In this document: positions 50,345 to 54,098 of the stretch, piece after piece
Position numbering within the stretch: the first letter of the stretch is position 1
Layout: the number at the start of each line of letters is the position of its first letter
Assembly: GCA_015065215.1 (NCBI GenBank)
Contig: SVQT01000009.1
Span: forward strand, 1-54,098
Direction: 5' to 3'
Length of the DNA stretch: 54,098 nt
Source of the DNA: Oscillospiraceae bacterium
GTDB lineage: Bacteria; Bacillota; Clostridia; Oscillospirales; CAG-272
Position numbers and translations under genes: made by a program
The notes under the pieces: model-generated
Told to the model about the DNA's origin: nothing
What the model saw: the letters and a program-made list of their open reading frames with translations, nothing else
Databases searched by the model: none

Positions 50345-51529
50345 ATGGCAGAAGATAAGGATCTGAATGCGTTTAAGGAGTCCCAAGAGGAAACCGTAAT
50401 TGACACCACCAAGAAGTTGCGTATCGGCTTTATTGGTTGCGGATGGATTGCCGGCAGCCACATCAAGTCGCTTCTGAAGCAGCCCGACGTTGAGATCGTG
50501 GCAGGTGCTGACCTGATCCCCGGCAAGGCAAAGGCTTTCTTTGAAAAGTACGGTGTTGAGGGCGTGAAGACCGACTATGCCTCCCACAAGGAGATGCTGG
50601 CCGACAAGTCCCTGAACTTGGACGCCGTCACCATCTGTACCTACAACCGTCAGCACGCGCAGCCCGCCATCGACTCTCTGAACGCAGGCCTGCACGTATT
50701 GCTTGAGAAGCCCTTTACCGTCACCACCGAGGAGGCTGTCGAGGTCATGCGCGCTGAGAAGAAGAGCGGCAAGATCCTCTCCATCGGCTTCCAGCCCAGA
50801 CTTGACGAGAACATGATCATGGTCAAGGATGTGGTTCAGTCCGGCGTTCTGGGTCAGATCTACTACGTCCAGACCGGTGGCGGCCGCCGCCGTGGCATTC
50901 CCACGCCCTTCGGCACCACCTTCATCGAGAACGAGACCGCAGGTCTCGGCGCATTGGCCGATATCGGATGCTACTCGCTCGATATGGTGCTCAACGCGCT
51001 GGGCTATCCCAAGCCCCTGACTGTTTCTGGCTACAAGTCGGATTTCTTTGGCAAGGACCCCAACTACATCGGTTACAAGAAGTGCGGCCATCCCGAATAT
51101 CACGAGAAATTCGGCGTTGACGATTTTGCCGCGGCCTTCATCCGTCTGGAGGGTGGCATTGTTGTGTCCTTCCGTATCGCTTGGGCTATGAACCTGGATA
51201 CCTCCGGTGATACCATCATCTACGGCACCAAGGGAAGCTTGCGCATCCCCTCTACCGAGTGCTGGAACGGCACCATCGGCGGCGATCTGACCATCTATCA
51301 CGAGGTCGCCGGCAAGCAGGTCGAGACCAAGATCCCCCAGATCATTCCGAAGACCGGCGCGCCCTCCAACTTCGACAAAAAGATCCGCTCCTTCTGCGAC
51401 GCGGTGAAGAACGGCGGCACTGCTCCCGTTCCTTCCTCCCAGATCCTGTACAACCAGGCGATCCTGGACCACATCGCAAAGTCCTCCGATCTTGGCCGCG
51501 AGGTCGAGGTCGTGATCCCCGAGATCTAA
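50345..51529 (+). CDS. Gfo/Idh/MocA family oxidoreductase
   Basis: A 394-residue NAD(P)-dependent oxidoreductase. After a polar N-terminal extension of about 25 residues, the Rossmann motif IGFIGCGWIAGSHIKSL starts near residue 29. The GLHVLLEKPFTVTTEEAVEVM segment near 116-136 holds the catalytic EKP. The C-terminal part has GGRRRGIPTPFGTTFIE and ALADIGCYSLDMVLNALGYPKP (about 203-222), typical of substrate-binding domains of glucose-fructose oxidoreductase relatives. The substrate is unknown. It forms a unit with the preceding isomerase and ends in a strong terminator. Confidence 0.93.
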   Translation: MAEDKDLNAFKESQEETVIDTTKKLRIGFIGCGWIAGSHIKSLLKQPDVEIVAGADLIPGKAKAFFEKYGVEGVKTDYASHKEMLADKSLNLDAVTICTYNRQHAQPAIDSLNAGLHVLLEKPFTVTTEEAVEVMRAEKKSGKILSIGFQPRLDENMIMVKDVVQSGVLGQIYYVQTGGGRRRGIPTPFGTTFIENETAGLGALADIGCYSLDMVLNALGYPKPLTVSGYKSDFFGKDPNYIGYKKCGHPEYHEKFGVDDFAAAFIRLEGGIVVSFRIAWAMNLDTSGDTIIYGTKGSLRIPSTECWNGTIGGDLTIYHEVAGKQVETKIPQIIPKTGAPSNFDKKIRSFCDAVKNGGTAPVPSSQILYNQAILDHIAKSSDLGREVEVVIPEI

Positions 51530-51536
51530 ACAAAAC

Positions 51537-51572
51537 AAAAAAGAAACCGCTCGTCGAGCGGTTTCTTTTTTG
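51537..51572. terminator. Bidirectional terminator
   Basis: AAAAAAGAAACCGCTCG / CGAGCGGTTTCTTTTTT with a very short loop, between the oxidoreductase and the converging ldh gene. Confidence 0.92.
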
Positions 51573-51578
51573 TTGCTT

Positions 51579-52538
51579 TTAAAATTCAACCTGATCCAGC
51601 ACCTGCCGCAGGCATTGGGCGCTGTATTGTAGCTTTTCGGTCTCCTTTTTGGTCAGCTCCACCGGGATATGAGCCTTAACGCCGTTGGGGCCCACCAGCG
51701 CCAGCGTAGAGAGGCAAACGTTGTCGATGCCGTATTCGTTGTGGTGCATGGTAGAAACGGTCATAGCCGTATCGTTGCCGCTGAAGATACATTTGCAGAT
51801 ATGTACCGCCGCGGTGGATACCGCATAGTAGGTGGCACCCTTGCGGGCAATGATCTGAGAGCCGGAGGTGCGTACGTAATTTTCAGCCTCGTTGCGATTC
51901 AAGGGCGGGATGGGAACTGCGTTTTCATGGGATACCTGGCGGTATTTCTCCACGTCCACGCAGGAAATGTTGACCTGAGACCACGGCACAAAGGAGGAGT
52001 CACCGTGCTCGCCAAAAACGAAGGCGTGCACGTTCTGACGGCTGATATGGAAGTGATCACCGAGATAAGAGCGCAGACGGGAGGTGTCCAGAATGGTGCC
52101 GCTGCCGATGATGCGGCTCTCGGGGATGTTGGTGATCTTGTTGAACGCATAGGTCAGCACGTCCACGGGGTTGCTGATCAGCAGATAGATGGCATCGGGG
52201 GCGTAGGCGGTGATGTCCTGGGCGATGCGCTTGAGGATGTCCACGTTCACCTGCGCCAGCGCCAGGCGGCTCTGGCCCGCGGTGCGTGCCACACCGGAGG
52301 TGATGATCACGATATCCGAGTTTACGGCATCCTTATATTCGCCCGCTACCACGCGGGTGCCCTTGAAGAAGGGAGAGCCTTGGGTAATGTCCATGGCCTC
52401 GCCCTCGGCCTTGTCGGTTTTGATGTCGATCATAACGATCTCGTTGGCGATACCCTCGATGGCAAGGGTGTAAGCGATGGTAGCGCCCACGTTGCCGGCA
52501 CCGATGATTGTTACTTTTCTTAAATCCGGTTCACGCAT
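51579..52538 (-). CDS. Lactate/malate dehydrogenase family protein (LDH-like, Arg at the specificity site)
   Basis: A 319-residue LDH/MDH-family enzyme. NAD-binding IIGAGNVGATIAY starts at residue 11, the active-site loop ITSGVARTAGQSRL at 79-92, ISNPVDVLTYA near 118, GTILDTSRLRSYLG near 149-162 (conserved Arg of the substrate site) and FVFGEHGDSSFVPWS near 176-190 (catalytic His). In most L-lactate dehydrogenases the loop has Gln at the position numbered 102; here the aligned residue is Arg85. Arg there is the hallmark of malate dehydrogenases in this family. The overall sequence still looks LDH-like, so lactate versus malate cannot be decided. It lies 9 bases behind pfkA on the same transcript, which favours a glycolytic role. 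Confidence 0.9.
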   Translation of the reverse strand: MREPDLRKVTIIGAGNVGATIAYTLAIEGIANEIVMIDIKTDKAEGEAMDITQGSPFFKGTRVVAGEYKDAVNSDIVIITSGVARTAGQSRLALAQVNVDILKRIAQDITAYAPDAIYLLISNPVDVLTYAFNKITNIPESRIIGSGTILDTSRLRSYLGDHFHISRQNVHAFVFGEHGDSSFVPWSQVNISCVDVEKYRQVSHENAVPIPPLNRNEAENYVRTSGSQIIARKGATYYAVSTAAVHICKCIFSGNDTAMTVSTMHHNEYGIDNVCLSTLALVGPNGVKAHIPVELTKKETEKLQYSAQCLRQVLDQVEF

Positions 52539-52547
52539 AATATCTCC

Positions 52548-53624
52548 TTATTTGCTGGTCTCGGCTACCATTCTGTAGATGTCCAGCATCTCCTCGTGAC
52601 GTTGGGTAGCCAGGTCCTTCATGGCGGCTACCTGCTCAGCGCTGAATTTCTCCAGATCGCCGGGCTTGAGCTTGTTCTTATAGTTGCGGTCCGCAATCAA
52701 GGCGTAGTTGATGTCAAGATCGGTGATCTTGCCGTCGATCTCGCATACCACCAGATTGCTCTTGCCCTCCAGCAGCAGCTCTACGGCGCGTACGCCCATA
52801 CGGGAGGCGGTCAGGCGGTCACGCAGGGTGGGATCGCCGCCACGGACTACATGGGCAAAACGGGCGAACTTGGTTTCAATGCCGGTCTCGGCGTCAATCT
52901 TCTTGGCCAGGACCTCGCCGTACTTTTTGCCGTCCTCGGTAAATACGCCCTCGGAAACGATCACAAGGAAGCCGCGCTTACCGTCGGCCTTCATTGCCTT
53001 GATGCGCGCGATGGTACCGGCCTCATCAAAGGGAACCTCGGGGATGACGGCGGCAGCCGCACCAGAAGCGAGGGCGGTAAAGAGGGCGATCTGGCCGCAG
53101 TCGCGCCCCATAACCTCTACGACGTTGCAACGGGCATGAGATTCGCAGGTGTCACGCAGACAGTCGATCATTTTGAGGGCCGTGTTCATGGCCGAGTCAA
53201 AACCGATGGTATAGTCGGTTGCGGTAATGTCGTTGTCAATGGTGCAGGGAACGCCAACAGTGGGGATGCCACGGTTGGTCAGGTCGGTAGCGCCGCGGAA
53301 GGTGCCGTCACCGCCGCAAGCGACAATGGCCTCAATGCCGTGCTTTTTGCAGGTAGCGATTGCCTTTTGCATGCCTTCTTCGGTTTTGAACTCATCACAG
53401 CGGTCAGAGTAGAGGAAGGTGCCGCCACGGGAGATGATGTTGGAAACGGCGCGAGGAGTCAGCGACACGATGTTATCGTGGATCAGGCCGGAGTAACCGC
53501 CTATAATGCCTACAACCTCCATTCCCTCGTCCAACGCTTTTCTGGTAATAGCGCGGAGAGCGGCGTTCATGCCAGGGGCATCGCCGCCGGAAGCCAATAC
53601 ACCGATTTTACGAAATTTTGCCAT
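52548..53624 (-). CDS. pfkA: 6-phosphofructokinase
   Basis: Phosphorylates fructose-6-phosphate. The 358-residue protein has GVLASGGDAPGMNAALRAI (8-26), VACGGDGTFRGA (101-112), PCTIDNDI (126-133), GFDSAMNTALKMIDCLRDT near 141 and the later RGGDPTLRDR and DINYALIADRN segments. Gly107 in GGDGT points to ATP rather than pyrophosphate as donor. The position that is usually Gly (ATP type) or Lys (pyrophosphate type) before TIDND is Cys127 here. The C-terminus is about 35 residues longer than in the E. coli enzyme. It leads the pfkA-ldh transcript. Confidence 0.94.
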   Translation of the reverse strand: MAKFRKIGVLASGGDAPGMNAALRAITRKALDEGMEVVGIIGGYSGLIHDNIVSLTPRAVSNIISRGGTFLYSDRCDEFKTEEGMQKAIATCKKHGIEAIVACGGDGTFRGATDLTNRGIPTVGVPCTIDNDITATDYTIGFDSAMNTALKMIDCLRDTCESHARCNVVEVMGRDCGQIALFTALASGAAAAVIPEVPFDEAGTIARIKAMKADGKRGFLVIVSEGVFTEDGKKYGEVLAKKIDAETGIETKFARFAHVVRGGDPTLRDRLTASRMGVRAVELLLEGKSNLVVCEIDGKITDLDINYALIADRNYKNKLKPGDLEKFSAEQVAAMKDLATQRHEEMLDIYRMVAETSK

Positions 53625-53701
53625 AATAACATTCCTTTCTTTTGCCCCGCAATATGCGAGAATTTACTACTTAAAAAGGTAAAAATTGCAAGTTTGATAT
53701 T

Positions 53702-53730
53702 ATTTTAACACAATCCGCGGATGCTGTCAA
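53702..53730 (-). promoter_or_regulatory. Sigma-A promoter of pfkA-ldh
   Basis: Minus strand TTGACA (53725-53730), 17-base spacer, TAAAAT (53702-53707). Confidence 0.85.
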
Positions 53731-53773
53731 GGCTTATCGATCACTTTCAATAGTATTTATATGATAAATAAAC

Positions 53774-54098
53774 TTATTCAGGCAGGTGCAGATGATTCAA
53801 AAGTCGCCAAGCGTCTAAGATGGCGTTGGTGGCGGCCACTGTGCGGATATAAGCACGGTCACGCAGGGGGGAAAGCGAGAGCCGACGGCAGACAGTGTTC
53901 TCTTTGGTGGCAACAGCGATGTAAACAGTGCCGACAGGATCCTGCTCGGTGCCGCCGCCGGGGCCGGCATAACCGGTGGTGGCAATGGCGAGGTCGGTGT
54001 CAAATGCTTTTAAAGCTCCCTCAGCCATGGCTTTTGCCACAGGAGCGCTTACAGCGGTATGCGTTTCGATCAAGGCCGGAGCAACATGAAGAATAGCG
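53774..54098 (-). CDS. CinA/PncC-type nicotinamide-nucleotide amidohydrolase, 3' part
   Basis: The frame is open to the window edge, so the N-terminus lies beyond it. The visible 107 residues match the C-terminal CinA domain, which deamidates NMN to nicotinic acid mononucleotide: APALIETHTAVSAPVAKAMAEGAL, then DLAIATTGYAGPGGGTEQDPVGTVYIA, the family signature. Whether it is a full CinA (with a competence-damage N-terminal domain) or a stand-alone PncC cannot be seen. It ends 149 bases before the pfkA start, on the same strand, but pfkA has its own promoter between. Confidence 0.92.
   Translation of the reverse strand, partial: AILHVAPALIETHTAVSAPVAKAMAEGALKAFDTDLAIATTGYAGPGGGTEQDPVGTVYIAVATKENTVCRRLSLSPLRDRAYIRTVAATNAILDAWRLLNHLHLPE

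Noticed and set aside
1-54098. tRNA genes, rRNA genes, CRISPR arrays and transposases
   Set aside because: I scanned for T-loop sequences (GGTTCGAATCC type), regularly spaced direct repeats and transposase motifs and found none that hold up.

Overview
The window reads as chromosomal DNA of a spore-forming Clostridia bacterium, probably a gut lineage near the Oscillospiraceae, with moderately high GC. Pointers are a T-box leader on a transamidation operon, a RemA-gmk-rpoZ-priA gene order, a tiny SpoVM-like peptide gene beside thiN, a CD1247-type protein, consensus sigma-A promoters and strong intrinsic terminators. I see no tRNA or rRNA gene, CRISPR array, prophage or transposase. The taxonomic placement is inference from gene content.

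Layout. 1-1.8 kb: end of a metallophosphoesterase gene, then a small HTH protein and two unknown genes. 1.8-6.8 kb (minus): aspS-gatC-gatA-gatB for Asn-tRNA(Asn)/Gln-tRNA(Gln) synthesis behind a T-box whose specifier reads as AAC (Asn). The GatA subunit is truncated and, by eye alignment, has lost the whole Ser-Ser-Lys amidase triad. 7-14.3 kb: accessory genes, including a 1,253-residue surface metallophosphoesterase, a DUF4965-type protein and an XRE/DUF6809 pair around an operator-laden promoter. 14.4-16.2 kb: tcdA, a CD1247-type protein and efp. 16.4-26.7 kb (plus): a long housekeeping operon remA-gmk-rpoZ-priA-def-fmt-yugP-rsmB-rlmN-(53 aa membrane peptide)-rsgA-thiN, facing spoVM and a 57-aa membrane peptide gene. 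27-36.6 kb: asnB, a glycerophosphodiesterase, a calcium-type P-type ATPase, an MBL-fold hydrolase, an nfeD-SPFH pair and a sugar isomerase-like protein. 36.7-42.5 kb: glyA and a DUF445 gene (minus), then an SbcD/SbcC-like pair. 42.6-51.5 kb: a glycine-riboswitch-controlled alanine/glycine symporter, an AraC regulator, an ADP-ribosylglycohydrolase, a frameshifted FAD oxidoreductase, and a TIM-barrel isomerase plus Gfo/Idh/MocA oxidoreductase pair. 51.6-54.1 kb (minus): an LDH/MDH-family gene, pfkA and the 3' part of a cinA-type gene.

Themes. Protein synthesis and quality dominate (transamidation, EF-P, Def, Fmt, RsmB, RlmN, RsgA, TcdA). Amino-acid and ammonia metabolism recur (AsnB, SHMT, glycine uptake, transamidation). 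A family of nested palindromic intergenic repeats occurs in at least three full copies and one partial inverted copy, mostly directly behind stop codons; one copy is followed by an unexplained structured stretch that may be a non-coding RNA.

The most unusual item is the transamidation operon. GatB and GatC look intact, AspRS carries the His31 linked to nondiscriminating enzymes, and the leader appears to sense tRNA(Asn), yet the glutaminase subunit looks catalytically dead. All residue-level statements come from reading the sequence and recalling family motifs; no alignment or database search was run.
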